A stretch of DNA of 64,000 nt from Massospora cicadina. Its lineage: Eukaryota > Entomophthoromycota > Entomophthoromycetes > Entomophthorales > Entomophthoraceae. The DNA is taken from NCBI GenBank assembly GCA_022478985.1, contig JAKSZP010002712.1, positions 62,001 to 126,000 on the forward strand, in the 5' to 3' direction. The notes beneath the pieces were generated by a model. It was not told where the DNA came from. It made no database searches and saw only the letters and a list, made by a program, of their open reading frames with translations. Each line of letters starts with the position of its first letter. Position 1 is the stretch's first letter. The position numbers and the translations under genes were made by a program. Below, piece after piece: positions 9,573 to 19,427 of this stretch.

Positions 9573-10087
9573 AGTCGAGGAAGATAAAATTTACTCATAA
9601 GATGAGTTATAAGAACTTCCATTGACGGAAGCATTTTTTAAAAAGGATATTTTGCAATTACGAGACACAAAATATCTTTCTTGCCCGATGTAAGTTGATA
9701 CCCAACAGTGCAGTCTGTGACAAATGTCAAGGTTGCCAGACCATGAGGTACGTTAAAAGGGCCTCCTCCAATGATGGTTATATATGGAATTGTAAAAAAC
9801 CATGCACATCGTCTAAAAATGTAAGATATGCGACTCAATTTAATTGTCAAAAGTTGGAGTTAAAAACCATATTTTATATTATGTACAAGTACATTAAAAA
9901 TTTATCTCTTGTCGACATTGCATATGAGCTCCAAGTCAGTAGGAATACTGTAACCTTTTATTGCGAGTTAGCAAGAAAAGCCATTCTTAAGTATGCTGAA
10001 TCGTCCAGCGAGAAAATTGGTGGATGGGAGGTGGATGGTTCTAAAAAGGTTGAAATTGATGAAAGTTTTAATGCGGGCATATTTTGA
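9573..10087 (+). pseudogene. Truncated, frameshifted Merlin (ISXO2-like) transposase
   Basis: One frame near 9613-9690 reads LTEAFFKKDILQLRDTKYL and a second continues at about 9689 through CDKCQGCQTMRY and YIWNCKKPC, a zinc ribbon (CxxC ... WxC ... C). LSLVDIAYELQVSRNTVTFY follows as a helix-turn-helix, then KVEIDES, the first catalytic Asp block of the DDE domain. Right after it the reading enters the 3' inverted repeat and stops at 10085-10087. The frame shifts near 9680-9690, and the second and third catalytic residues are absent. ISXO2/Merlin transposases are usually about twice as long. It could at most bind DNA. Confidence 0.85.
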
Positions 10088-10115
10088 CAATGCGGGCGTA
10101 TTTTGTGCACCCACC
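10063..10115 (-). repeat. Merlin 3' terminal inverted repeat
   Basis: Inverted counterpart of 9478-9530, ending GTGCACCCACC at 10115. It overlaps the last codons of the truncated transposase frame. Confidence 0.85.
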
Positions 10116-10123
10116 AAAAAAAG

Positions 10124-10516
10124 TATTTCTAAAAATTCGGTTTTTTAGTAAATATGATTTTAAGATAATTTGTAACTTACATAACATAGTAGATAGACAT
10201 TAATAGATATATATGTAATGAAATTAAATACTTAAATCATTTGAGATTAAGAAAACCAATATACTTATGACATGATTATATTAATTTAATTAGTTGAATT
10301 GATTTAAATCAATCAATTTATTACTACTAAACACTTGGATTCAGAAGCCCACAATATAGAAACTCAAAATAATGAATACATGGCTGAATATCAATATATG
10401 TTGACCAATCACCAACTGAATGGTTAAAATTTTAGCCTATTAAATTGATTTAATTGTGGACAGACACAAAGATATTTTTATTTTTTGCCAAAGACACTGT
10501 ATTATTGATCCAATGA
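10124..10516. other. AT-rich spacer, no gene seen
   Basis: Strongly AT-rich. No ORF, RNA or repeat is recognised. It lies where the rest of the gypsy-A2 3' LTR would be expected but shows no resemblance to the 17494-18070 LTR until about 10517. Confidence 0.5.
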
Positions 10517-10597
10517 ATAGGCCTAATCACAATGGTTAACCAATGATCCGCTGGTGGTTATTTTGGCTTATTGTCCAGTTAAATAGATTTTTCAACA
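10517..10597 (-). repeat. Gypsy-A2 3' LTR remnant (81 bp)
   Basis: ATAGGCCTAATCACAA and GGTTAACCAATGATC, GCTGGTGGTTATTTTGG and TTATTGTCCAGT are shared almost base for base with 17990-18050 of the 5' LTR. It ends TTTTCAACA (TG...CA on the element's strand). The rest of the LTR to the left has been lost. Confidence 0.8.
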
Positions 10598-10613
10598 TTG
10601 CCTCCCTTTGACT
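10598..10613 (-). promoter_or_regulatory. Gypsy-A2 polypurine tract
   Basis: Minus strand CAAAGGGAGGCAA directly abuts the LTR start TGTTGAAAAATC. It is the expected plus-strand primer. Confidence 0.65.
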
Positions 10614-10683
10614 GATTGATAAGTTATATGTCATTCTTTGATCATCACAATGCAGCCTACCACACAAAAACAACCACAAGTTT

Positions 10684-11747
10684 ATGACTTCAACTTTTTC
10701 TTCCATTTATGGCTTGATGCAGATCTGGCTAACACAGGACACATCCCACTCCCCCAGTTCCACCTTCCTCCAGCCAATGAAAGAGGGCCAAAGTGGACTC
10801 CATGACCCTCTTGGCTCAGGAGGGGCCCCTTCCCAAATTCGTTGGCAATTTGTCTTCCTTGCACACCCCTTCAGGGATATAGTGACCCATCTATTCTGGA
10901 GAGGGGAGAAGACCCAAGGCCCTTTGTTTAATGAGGTGGCTCAGCTCCTGGCAGATGGCTTTAGCCATCTAGTGCTCCCACCACCCGCTGAGCCTCATCC
11001 TGCGGCATTACCAGTCCAATGGATGCTATGCTTCATGCAATGGATGATAACCAGCTGGTTGGGATCCTTTCCCTGCTGTCCTACCCACTTACAGTCCCTA
11101 GGGGTGCACTTTCAGAATAAACGGTTGAATCACATGCAACCTGGGGTTGCACATCATTCACTACCTTAAGTGCCAATGACCCATCCCATTACCTCCCCAT
11201 CATGGCACTCCTTGGCAACATGATCTTATTTCATCCTGCAGGTGAGTTAGGGTTGGGGATTGAGTGGCACCAGGTGGCCCTTGAGTGGGCCTGAAAAACA
11301 GCTTTTACAACAGCTACTCCTTTCCTGGCTGCATATCCTAGCATGGAGGACTTCCTTATGGATTGCCTGGCACTGGGCGTGGCTTTTTCCCCCAAGCTAG
11401 AACTCACCTTCTTGTGCGCCAACCACTATGACTCCAGCCCCTCTTCTCAAATACTCATTGATTTCCCATGACCATCAGTAAATGTGGTTGTGGGCTTTTC
11501 TCCTAGTGGGGCAAGAATTGTCTCAACTTAGTCAACCAGCCAAGCTCTCACCACCTCGCCTGTTGCCATGGAACCCTAGTCCGTCCTCCTCCAGTTCTGC
11601 ACCTTGTCCTCCCATTTATTTGCTGACATGACAGCCCCAGAGCAAATACCAACTACCTCTCCCATGAAATGGCAGCATCCGCCCCTCACCACCAACCCAA
11701 GAAGAGTCCAGAAAATCAACATCACTCCCAAAGTGGTGGAAGAATAA
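10684..11747 (+). pseudogene. Antisense ORF of gypsy-A2 (unknown product), decayed
   Basis: Lies between the 3' LTR and integrase of gypsy-A2 but reads on the opposite strand. A 161-codon frame (10684-11169) runs through QGPLFNEVAQLLADGFSHLV and PVQWMLCFMQWMITSWLG. The reading then moves to the next frame, with SHYLPIMALLGNMILFHP (11184-11235), FLMDCLALGVAF, and an end near HPPLTTNPRRVQK and VVEE-stop at 11747. Gypsy-B1 has a plus-strand ORF at 51629-52803 in the same relative place, with SHRYLPLMALIGGMIWQPL and an HPP/basic/acidic C-terminus. I recognise no known family. Neither gypsy-A1 nor A3 has this insert. At least one frameshift and several stops make it non-functional here. Confidence 0.6.
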
Positions 11748-11899
11748 ACATGGATCCCACTGATCAAGGCACAAGGCTTACTGCAAGAAACTGAGAAAGG
11801 GTGGGGAGACAAGGACAGCCTAGAAAAATAACCTGAGCAACAACACAAAATAAAGTTAGCTATATACCCCACATGATGATCTGATTGATTTGATTTTTT

Positions 11900-12200
11900 T
11901 TTTCCTGGATAAGCTCTATTGTTGTTTATATGCCCAAAGGAACTTTGCATGCACTCGGCTAATAATATGACCACTTGCAGGGCCCTTGATTATATAGGCA
12001 TTAACACCTGTTTTTTCCATTATCTCAACATGGCCAATCCAGATGTAAGCTAGCTTATGCTTCCACCTGAACCCATGCTGATCGTGTAATAGACCCAAAT
12101 CTCCTTCATAGGACTGCGCTAGCCTGCTATGCCATACCTGATTGGCAGCCTAGTTTTCAATTTCTTGTCTAAGCTGAACAAGTATGCTCCAGTTTGTAAT
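11900..12200 (-). pseudogene. Gypsy-A2 integrase C-terminal domain
   Basis: A minus-strand frame (12098-11916) reads HDQHGFRWKHKLAYIW, IMEKTGVNAYIIKGP and ends at the integrase C-terminus (VHAKFLWAYKQQ). It is colinear with 3475-3285 of gypsy-A1 and about 49500-49260 of gypsy-A3. It marks the end of pol; the antisense ORF region begins about 150 bp further left. Confidence 0.8.
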
Positions 12201-12423
12201 TTAATCAACGTATTTGTTAGGGTGGTCAGTTAGCGGAGAGGATACATTCTTCCAGTATCTTCCATATAGGCATAGAGCAGTGTGGGCAGAGTGGGTGCCA
12301 TCCATATAGTATCTGAAAAGGACTCTTTCCTGTTGCTTAGTGGTAGCTAATATTGTAAGTGAACACAGCGGTAGAAAGGATTACTCCAATTGGATGGTCT
12401 ATCTGTAACCAACTTCTGTATTA

Positions 12424-12975
12424 CACAGTGCATCTAAAAAGTTCTGGGACTAACGTTTTAAAGACACAACTTTACAATAAATAAACTTTCTTTTATCATA
12501 ATTTAACATACAACCTTTCCCTCTCTATACATATTTATATTGCTAAAACAATTGTTAAAAGGTATGCACATAGTTCCTATTTTATATAACCATATTTAGA
12601 CCAGCTGTCACATTCTTCTGAATTGTCTCTACTTTATCAAAAGGATGAACCTTCAGTGCCACCTTCATATTAGATAACAGAAAGAAGTCATACAGAGCCA
12701 AATCTGGTGAATAGGTTGGATAATTATAATCTGAAGGTGGCACTGAAGGTTCATCCTTTTGATAAAGTAGAGACAATTCAGAAGAATGTGACAGCTGGTC
12801 TAAATATGGTTATATAAAATAGGAACTATGTGCATACCTTTTAGCAATTGTTTTAGCAATATAAATATGTATAGAGAGGGAAAGGATGTATGTTAAATTA
12901 TGATAAAAAAGTTTATTTATTTGTTAAGTTGTGTCTTTAAAACGTTAGTCCCAGAACTTTCTTGAATGCACTGTG
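12424..12975. mobile_element. Mariner-derived fold-back element
   Basis: A 552-bp near-perfect palindrome with arms of about 244 bp (12424-12667 and 12732-12975) and a 64-nt loop (12668-12731). Both ends are CACAGTGCAT, flanked by TA (12422-12423 and 12976-12977), the TA target duplication of Tc1/mariner elements. The flanks join to give gypsy-A2 integrase sequence colinear with gypsy-A1 (about 3780-3790), so it inserted cleanly. The palindrome consists of the transposase 3' end and terminal repeat copied twice in opposite orientation. With only a transposase fragment it cannot move on its own. Confidence 0.9.
12582..12776 (-). pseudogene. Mariner transposase C-terminal fragment
   Basis: Minus-strand frame containing YSPDLALYDFFLLSNMK followed by HPFDKVETIQKNV. 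In mariner transposases the SPDLAPxDxxLF block carries the third catalytic Asp and a K-x-A-L-x-G-x-x-F block follows. The C-terminal half is encoded by the loop and left arm. The first 15 or so codons come from the right arm, that is from the antisense strand of the same gene segment, so they are not mariner protein. The N-terminal DNA-binding domain and the first two catalytic residues are absent. Confidence 0.8.
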
Positions 12976-12977
12976 TA

Positions 12978-13420
12978 TGTTCACCAGAGTCCCCATAACC
13001 TATTTGATTATTCCATAAGATTTGGGTGATATGGGGCCATCAGAACCCTGCAGATGGCCACCATTTCGTTGAGCTTGGGTAGGGTGTGAAAGTAAAATTA
13101 GTTCCGTTGTCAGTAAGGATAAGCTAAGGGCAGCTATGACACTGAATTATACATTCCATTACAAACTCAGCCACAGTAACCGACCCAAGATCTCATATTG
13201 CCCGTGCTTCAACCCACCCAGTCAAATGGTCAATGGCCACCAAGATATACTTATATTGGTTAGCTCCTGTTGGCAAGGGTTCAATTGTTTCAATGAATAC
13301 CTTGTGCCAAGAAAAATGAGGTTTTACCAGATGGTAAGAGGTATTTTGGTGGAACAGCTTCTCCACTTGGCACTGGTGGCAGCAGGAAATGGTCTCTAGA
13401 ACATCAAATTGCATGCTTTC
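12978..13420 (-). pseudogene. Gypsy-A2 integrase zinc and core segment
   Basis: Frame 13414-13193 reads ETISCCHQCQVEKLFHQNTS (zinc domain Cys pair), then WHKVFIETIEPLP, where gypsy-A1 has WHKVSMDVIGPLP, so the first catalytic Asp is replaced by Glu here. YKYILVAIDHLTGWVEARAI follows. The downstream core continues in shifted frames to the mariner insertion at 12975 and resumes left of 12424. Confidence 0.8.
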
Positions 13421-13559
13421 CCAATAGTATTAAGGTCATAAAAATTCCAATGTCTTGCGTACTCCTCCATGACCCATTACCTTGTGCGCACTCAAAATAA
13501 TGTCCAGTCAAGCGGAGGGTTTTGGGAAACTCAGCATATTGTTACCGATCTGCTTATAT

Positions 13560-14160
13560 AACTCCCCGTTTTCTCAGATCATATCATCCATCATCCAATC
13601 TAGCACCCAAATAACTTGTAGCAGTTCATCCGCATATTGACCACTGACCATTTTTTCATATAGCAATTCGCCCAAATCCGCCATTTCCACAATTGTTGGT
13701 AGCAATTTTAAGCAGTCAGCATTTTGGTGCCTTGAGCTGGGATGATGCAGTATTTTGACATTATAAGCCTGCAGCTTTGGGGCCCATCTAGCAAGACTCC
13801 CTTTGGGCTCACAAAGGTTCTTTAACCAATGCAATGATACATGATCTGTCACTACCTTGAATTTTACTCATGTAGGTAGACTTGGAACTTATTATGTGCA
13901 TAAATTAAAGCAAGGCACTTCCACTCAGTCATGGTATAAAAAAAACATGGCTGTTCAAGCTCCAACTACAATATGCAGCTGGATTCTCCACGCCATCTTC
14001 ATCCTTCTGGGATAATACCACCCCTATGGTTGGAAGAGAAGCGTCCGTTTGCACAATAAATTCCTTCTCAACATTAGAATATTGTAAGACTGGCACACTA
14101 GTTAATGCAGTCCGCAAAAACATCAAAAGCATCTTGATAATGCTCAGTCCATTCAAAGGT
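13560..14160 (-). pseudogene. Gypsy-A2 RNase H and linker
   Basis: EFIVQTDASLPTIGVVLSQK (first catalytic Asp) with DEDGVENPAAYCSWSLN lies at about 14080-13960. MTDHVSLHWLKNLCEPKGSL (third Asp block) and HQNADCLKLLPTI (fourth motif) lie at 13852-13680. The central EWE block lies in the frame break between them. Shared order and wording with 4910-4440 of gypsy-A1 identify the domain. Confidence 0.85.
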
Positions 14161-14880
14161 GGCGTTCTTCTTTAATAACTCAAAGAGGGGAGCAACAATA
14201 CAGCTGAAGTTAGGGATGAACTGGAGGTAGTACCCAATTATCCCTAAGAACACCTGGATATCCCTCTTGTTGCCTGGCCAAGTCATCTTTTGTATAGCTT
14301 CTACCTTTGCCATCTGAGGACTAAGCCCTTTCAAATCTACCACAAACCCAAGAGATTCTATTTGCTCCTTGAAAAAATGGCATTTTTGAGGTTTAAATTT
14401 ATGTTTGCTATGGAAAGCCAGCGGAACACTTGATTTAAATGGTTTAGATGTTTCATGAACGTCTTCAAAAACATGTTGATATCATCGAGGTAAAATAGCA
14501 TGCAGGACAGCTTCAGGTCACCCAAGATGGTGTCCATCACCTGTTGGAACGTAGCTGGGGCGTTGCATAACCCTTGAGGCATGCGTGTTGGTTGGAACAA
14601 CCCCTTCAAGTGATTATAGCGCATTTCTCCCATTCCACTGTTGGCAACTAGATTTGCCAGTACCTGATAACAAATCCATGGTCAAGAAATAGTTGTCCCC
14701 ACCCAGCCAATCCAGAGCGTCGTCAATTCATGGAAGCAGATATGAATCTTTTTTGTGATATGATTAAGCTTCTGCTAGTCAATTACTTGATTAGTGTCAT
14801 CTTTTTTCTTAACAATCAACATGGGGTTGCCCAGGGGCTCTTCATTGGCTCTAACATTCCCTGTTCAATAAATTTTATCT
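14098..14880 (-). pseudogene. Gypsy-A2 reverse transcriptase, broken
   Basis: GLFQPTRMPQGLCNAPATFQ, then LSCMLFYLDDINMFLKTF (14633-14358): here the YLDD catalytic box is intact. IQKMTWPGNKRDIQVFLGII and FECTEHYQDAFD-type thumb/connection sequence lies at 14343-14100. The fingers (14640-14880) are broken by stops. Of the gypsy-A copies in the window this one has the best-preserved active site. Confidence 0.88.
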
Positions 14881-15539
14881 ACTTCTGCGGATACAACCTC
14901 TTCTGTCACTTTGGATTGATGAATAGGCCATGATCTAATGGGAGGGTGGTCTCCTGTGTCCAACCAATGCACCACCTCAATGGGCACATCTCAAATCATG
15001 GTTAATGGTTGCAAAAATGGCTCTATATCTTTCAAACAGGGCCATCACCCTATCTATCTGGTCATATGACAGCCCAGTCAGAGCCACACGTGGAACCAAA
15101 GTCATTATGTTGGCTGAGGCTTTTTCAGATAAACCTAGATCCTCCTATGAACTGAAGTCACATATAAGATGAACTTCATCGATCAGAGTCAAATGCAGAA
15201 AAGCCTCACACATGGTGTCTTTGAGCCACCATATACTCCTTCTGTAGATTTGCTAATAAGACCTTCACTTCGCCATGCCCTGGTAATAGTAATCCAGGAG
15301 CCACATGGGGTTTGAACTGCAATTGCTGTTAGGGACCAATTATATTACCTATAGGCCTTTGGGACGTCTATTTCAAGTTCTGTCCCTACTATAACCTGAT
15401 GCTTGGAAGGTATACTTAAGGTGGTTGCAGCCCTTAGCGGAATACCATTACACTCATAAATCTAATTTAGGGAGAGCTCTGGTCCTCCGCTTCATTTGTT
15501 AATAGAAAACAGGAATTAACCCATCACTATATACAATAT

Positions 15540-15920
15540 TTATTTGACTAGAGAGGATAGGTTCTTTTTGGATTCTGCTGGAAATGAAATAGATGGGTTT
15601 TGTTGCCCCAGATCTCGAAAGTTTCCTCCACCATATTGACCACCACCCCAAATTGCCGCATTAATGTGGCCCCAATCAGCATGTCATAACTATTATTAGG
15701 CAAAACCGTGGCTAAAGCAGAAGCACCAATCGACCCAAACCTCAAAGGCAATGACTGTAGGTGCCCTCTGACACAGTGCTTTAAGCTTAGAGGTCCCATA
15801 CACTACCCAATGGTCCACATCAGGCTTCAGTGGAAGCCTAATCACTAGCTGAGTGGATATTACATTGTTGGGAGTTTCAGTGTCTATAATCGCTTAAATT
15901 TTGGAATTTCCTATGAAGAT
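15540..15920 (-). pseudogene. Gypsy-A2 protease region
   Basis: Around 15890-15870 the minus strand reads AIIDTETPNNVI, where gypsy-A3 has AIIDTGAPANVV, so the D-T-G-A active site has become D-T-E-T. NSYDMLIGATLMRQFGVVVN at about 15690-15640 is the downstream protease block. The sequence 14880-15540 is the poorly preserved protease-RT linker. Confidence 0.7.
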
Positions 15921-16125
15921 ATCACAATAGGTACAATCTGAATAAAAAGAACTGTTGGAGTTTAGCACATGCACATCCACGGGATTCTTGTTATTGAAAA
16001 AAGTGACAATACTGGTGCCAACATGAGGATATGCTTGAACAATTTCCTCCACTGACATTGCAGTATTCACACCCTCTAATGTGGCCACATTAACGGAGGG
16101 ACTGTCTTCAGAACCAATGTTACGC

Positions 16126-17440
16126 TCAAGGATTTTCCAGGCATATGGTGTTTGTACATCTTGGTGGAACTCCAACTCTGTAGTCTTCTACTCTCCCTTC
16201 AGGGGAAGTCAGCGATATCACTGAAGGTTTGTTAATATAATAAATCGTCAGTTTGGGCTCAGGTCTGAAACAAAGGTACTCATTAGATTTAACAGGGACA
16301 ATTAAATTTAACTTAGTGGAAGTAGAGCGTCCCATCTATCCTCTACTCAAACTTCTCTCTGTTCAGTCAGGAAAAGTGGTACTGCATAAGAATGCAGGTT
16401 GCCAGCTCAGTTAGCCACATAATGGCCTCTTTGACCATAAGAGAAACAGGTATTCCTATATGGCTCACATATTTGCAATGCCCCTAAAAACTCATATTAG
16501 AACTTAAAGGATAGTAATTTGACTAGGGACAAGCCAAGTGACCATAGTACAGGTGGAAAGGAGCTGTTGAAGGGTTAAGTGCCCGCATATTAAACAACAG
16601 ATTATAGCTAAATTATTGTTGGCCATTACATATCAATAATTCAGTAATGACTGCAGGGGCTTTTTGTTTCATGTTGGGAGCACTAAAAGGGACAGATAGG
16701 CGGTGAGAAGTGAAATGATTTTGAGAAGGGGTACATCATTTTCCAAAATCGTTGACATGACGTTATACCGCTTGTGGTATGGCTTCACTGCAGATGTCAT
16801 TGCAATGCACACAGACTCAGATAAAGTCCCCGCCCCAATTAAAATGTGGGCTTCTGCCATAAAGTGGTCAGCAAACGCAGTGAGGTTTAATCATGGTAGA
16901 ACCCAATAGTCAAAAATTCATCCTTCCGCTGTGACATTTTTGCAGAACATCTAAACAACCACAGCACAGTATCCTTTACTTCTTGGTATGTAACAGAACT
17001 ACTTGAAAGATAGCAGCTAACATGGTCTGCACTCCCAACATCCAAAGTGGATATTAACAATTTAGCTTTATGATAATCAAAGGCTCCTTCCACCATAAAG
17101 TCAAATTGTTTAAAAAAGCTGTGAATATCTCCCTCACTGTAAAATGGAGCCAGCTTATTGTCAATCCTACTCCCTAACAACACTGTTCAGTTTACACTCA
17201 GTGCAGTGTAGCCGCTCAGTAATGCCATCTAAGTGATCAGCAAGATGCCGACTTGACCATAACCAGTGCAGCTGGTGGAAGGCCTTGTCAAGCTGGTCCG
17301 TTATACCTTTATTTTCTAAAAGCATCTTTTGTGTTTGAAGTAGTTTATCCAGCACAAGCTTTGGTTCTGCATATTGAGATAGCTCAATAAACTGGTTCAG
17401 TTCCCTTCATTTTGTGCTAGTTGCACCATTGCTTGATGAA
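16126..17440 (-). pseudogene. Gypsy-A2 gag region, fragmented
   Basis: The N-terminal part (17400-17167) reads LVLDKLLQTQKMLLENKGI, DQLDKAFHQLHWLW, DGITERLHCTECKLNSV, heptad-like and probably coiled coil. The middle part (17183-16887) has APFYSEGDIHSFFKQFDFMV and YHKAKLLISTLDVGSADHVS, the capsid-like section, followed by 16860-16669. Stops and frameshifts separate the pieces. Gag packages the element RNA. Homology with 7920-7690 of gypsy-A1 supports the call. Confidence 0.7.
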
Positions 17441-17479
17441 TGAATAATATTACTTTAGCGTGTTGGTCAAAGAGCCCTT

Positions 17480-17492
17480 GTAGTGAGCACCA
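17480..17492 (-). promoter_or_regulatory. Gypsy-A2 primer binding site
   Basis: Minus strand TGGTGCTCACTAC, one base from the LTR end. Identical to gypsy-A1 and B1. Confidence 0.75.
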
Positions 17493-17493
17493 C

Positions 17494-18070
17494 TGTTATA
17501 ATTTTAGCGGAATTGTTGAGATACATTGAAGGTTTTTTCACAGGGTTGATCCCACTGAACAATAGAATGGACAATATGGTGATTGTTGTTTTTCAACACA
17601 CACGTAAAATAGATATAACATAATAAATGGGAGTTATTGCTCAGACAACACTTCTTTATTTAATTTACTATTTTCAGCGGATGCTTGCTGCTCCAATCAC
17701 ACTTTCTTACTAACAACCTGCCCCTTTCAATCTTTTCATCTTGCTGATATCTTAGCGACCTCAGTCAATACTGACCTTTTTTCTTAGACTTTTCATTCTG
17801 CCATATTCTCATTGGTTTCAGCAGAGGTCACCATTTATTAAATTAATGATTGCCCAGCTCATGGCGATTTATCAATTATTTGTCATACATTGACAAATCC
17901 TAATCGCCTTATCATTATAGCTTTGGCGGAATTCCTCCTATACACTGAGGTTGACTTCTCTCATCAACTCAGATACTCAAAATACTCATATAGGCCTAAT
18001 CACAACGGTTAACCAATGATCTGCTGGTGGTTATTTTGGATTATTGTCCAGTCATCTAGATATCTTGACA
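17494..18070 (-). repeat. Gypsy-A2 5' LTR
   Basis: 577 bp; plus strand starts TGTTATAATTTTAGCGG and ends GATATCTTGACA (TG...CA on the element strand). Its right 80 bp match the 10517-10597 remnant closely. Confidence 0.8.
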
Positions 18071-19080
18071 GTGACCTAAGAAAAACCATGAACCATATTC
18101 ATTAGAGTTATTACTGGTAATCAATAAAATATGATGTTGCTGACTATCTGTCCTGTTGCTTGGAATGCCAACTCCACAAGCCTCATAGGGTTTTATTTGT
18201 CCTTTATAGTACTCCCTGATACTGCATGGCACACTGTCCTAGTAGACATGATGGGACTCCTGGGTATCATTACTGGAGGAGAGAAATACATCATAGTGGT
18301 AATAGACCATCTGAATAGATGGATAAAACAAAAGCCTTGATCAAAGTGGATGCTACAAGCATGGTGAGATTCATCCTGACCAAGTAGTGTACCAGTTTGG
18401 ATGCCTGCAAATTTATTGAGCGACAACAGAACCAATTTTACCTCCTATAAGATCCCAAGGCTGAACAAATTGATGGTAATTCAAGTGTGGTGTCCACTCC
18501 ATATCAGACAGGGACAAATGGAATGGTAGAATGAGTTATCAGAACGCTAGATGCAATGCTAAAAAATTGTCGCAAGGAAAACTTCCGCGTTGGAAACTTT
18601 ATTAAGTTTGTTTACCTTCGCCTACAAAATCATTAATCATATGGTGACAAGGAAAACGCCGTTAAAACTATTATATAGATAAAGGGCAGCATTACCGCCA
18701 ATTTTACATTCTGCTATAAAATCAGCATTGGGGATGAGTACCAATCAATGCTGAAACTGACTGGCAAGTATTATGATAGAACTGCAATCACATGCATCCG
18801 ATACCACCATGAAGAAAAGGATTTAAGTGAAGACAATGGATGGTAAGAACTAACCAGCAATCAAGAGTACAAGTGGGGAATAGGTTAGCCTCTTGCAACG
18901 CCTTTGGTTTTTAGTAGAATAAATAAACTGGATGTTTTGTGGTCAGGTCTGTTTGAGGTGATTGTCAAGTCAGTGACTAATGCCATATGATTAAGAAATC
19001 ACAGATGATCATATTGTGAACAGGGTTCATAAAAATATTTCAAGTATTGGGTCTTAGGGAATAATAAGCTGCAATGTTCC
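18071..19080 (+). pseudogene. Gypsy-B2 integrase, 5'-truncated and decayed
   Basis: Plus-strand relic beginning directly at the gypsy-A2 LTR. Around 18080-18180 it corresponds to the zinc-domain region (in gypsy-B1 YYYWESINYDVMDHLACCVE). Then come VLVDMMGLLGIITGGEKYII (first catalytic Asp, about 18236-18300), LLSDNRTNFTS (second Asp, near 18418), and KTPLKLLYR with LPPILHSAIKSALGMSTNQ (about 18650-18755), as in gypsy-B1 at 53520-53418. Multiple stops. Everything 5' of integrase is missing, presumably displaced or lost when gypsy-A2 inserted. Confidence 0.8.
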
Positions 19081-19427
19081 CAAAAACCACTGAACCTACT
19101 AAAATAGGTTAAGTACTGGTATTAGTCAAGTACCAGGAGGTACTGATGAACCATGATAGGTGATAAATCTTAAAAAATAGACCTCTGAACCATAATAGTT
19201 AGTAAAGTTCAAAAAAACTAACCGCTGAACCAAAAGTAGGGGAACAAAAAAGATGGGCCTCTAGCCTACTTATAGGTTAATCCCCATTGCAAAAAAGAGA
19301 AATTATAACATAAGAAAAAACAAAAAAAACAATATAATATAGTATAAAAATTATAAATAAAATTATGTAAAAAGTTAAAATGGAAAATATTTAATAAATA
19401 TTGATTTTTATTTTTCATCATCAAAAA
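19081..19427. other. Gypsy-B2 AT-rich segment after integrase
   Basis: Contains several 'GACCTCTGAACCATWAT'-like repeats (19100-19240) that match, inverted, the same motifs in gypsy-B1 at 52920-53090. It then becomes A/T-only (19300-19400), as does 52800-52880 in B1. It separates integrase from the antisense ORF. Confidence 0.6.

Larger units (their letters stand above)
9478..10115 (+). mobile_element. Merlin-type DNA transposon, internally deleted
   Basis: A 638-bp element with terminal inverted repeats of about 50 bp (9478-9530 and 10063-10115), both starting GGTGGGTGCACAAAATA. Each terminus holds two copies of a CAAAATAYGCCCGCATT-like motif. The 8 bp outside are CAAAAAAG (9470-9477) and AAAAAAAG (10116-10123), a target duplication of the 8-9 bp length known for Merlin with one mismatch. 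The single ORF runs straight into the 3' inverted repeat, so everything after the first catalytic residue of the transposase is missing. This is a deletion derivative able to move only with help. Confidence 0.85.
10517..18070 (-). mobile_element. Gypsy-A2, degenerate Ty3/gypsy element with extra antisense ORF
   Basis: Minus-strand element: 5' LTR 17494-18070, primer binding site, gag, protease, RT, RNase H, integrase, then about 1.2 kb with an oppositely oriented ORF, polypurine tract and a remnant of the 3' LTR. Its pol is colinear with gypsy-A1 and A3. The integrase is split by a mariner-derived fold-back. The right flank at 18071 continues directly into the integrase region of gypsy-B2, so A2 probably inserted in B2. 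The lost left LTR end prevents checking a target duplication. Confidence 0.85.
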
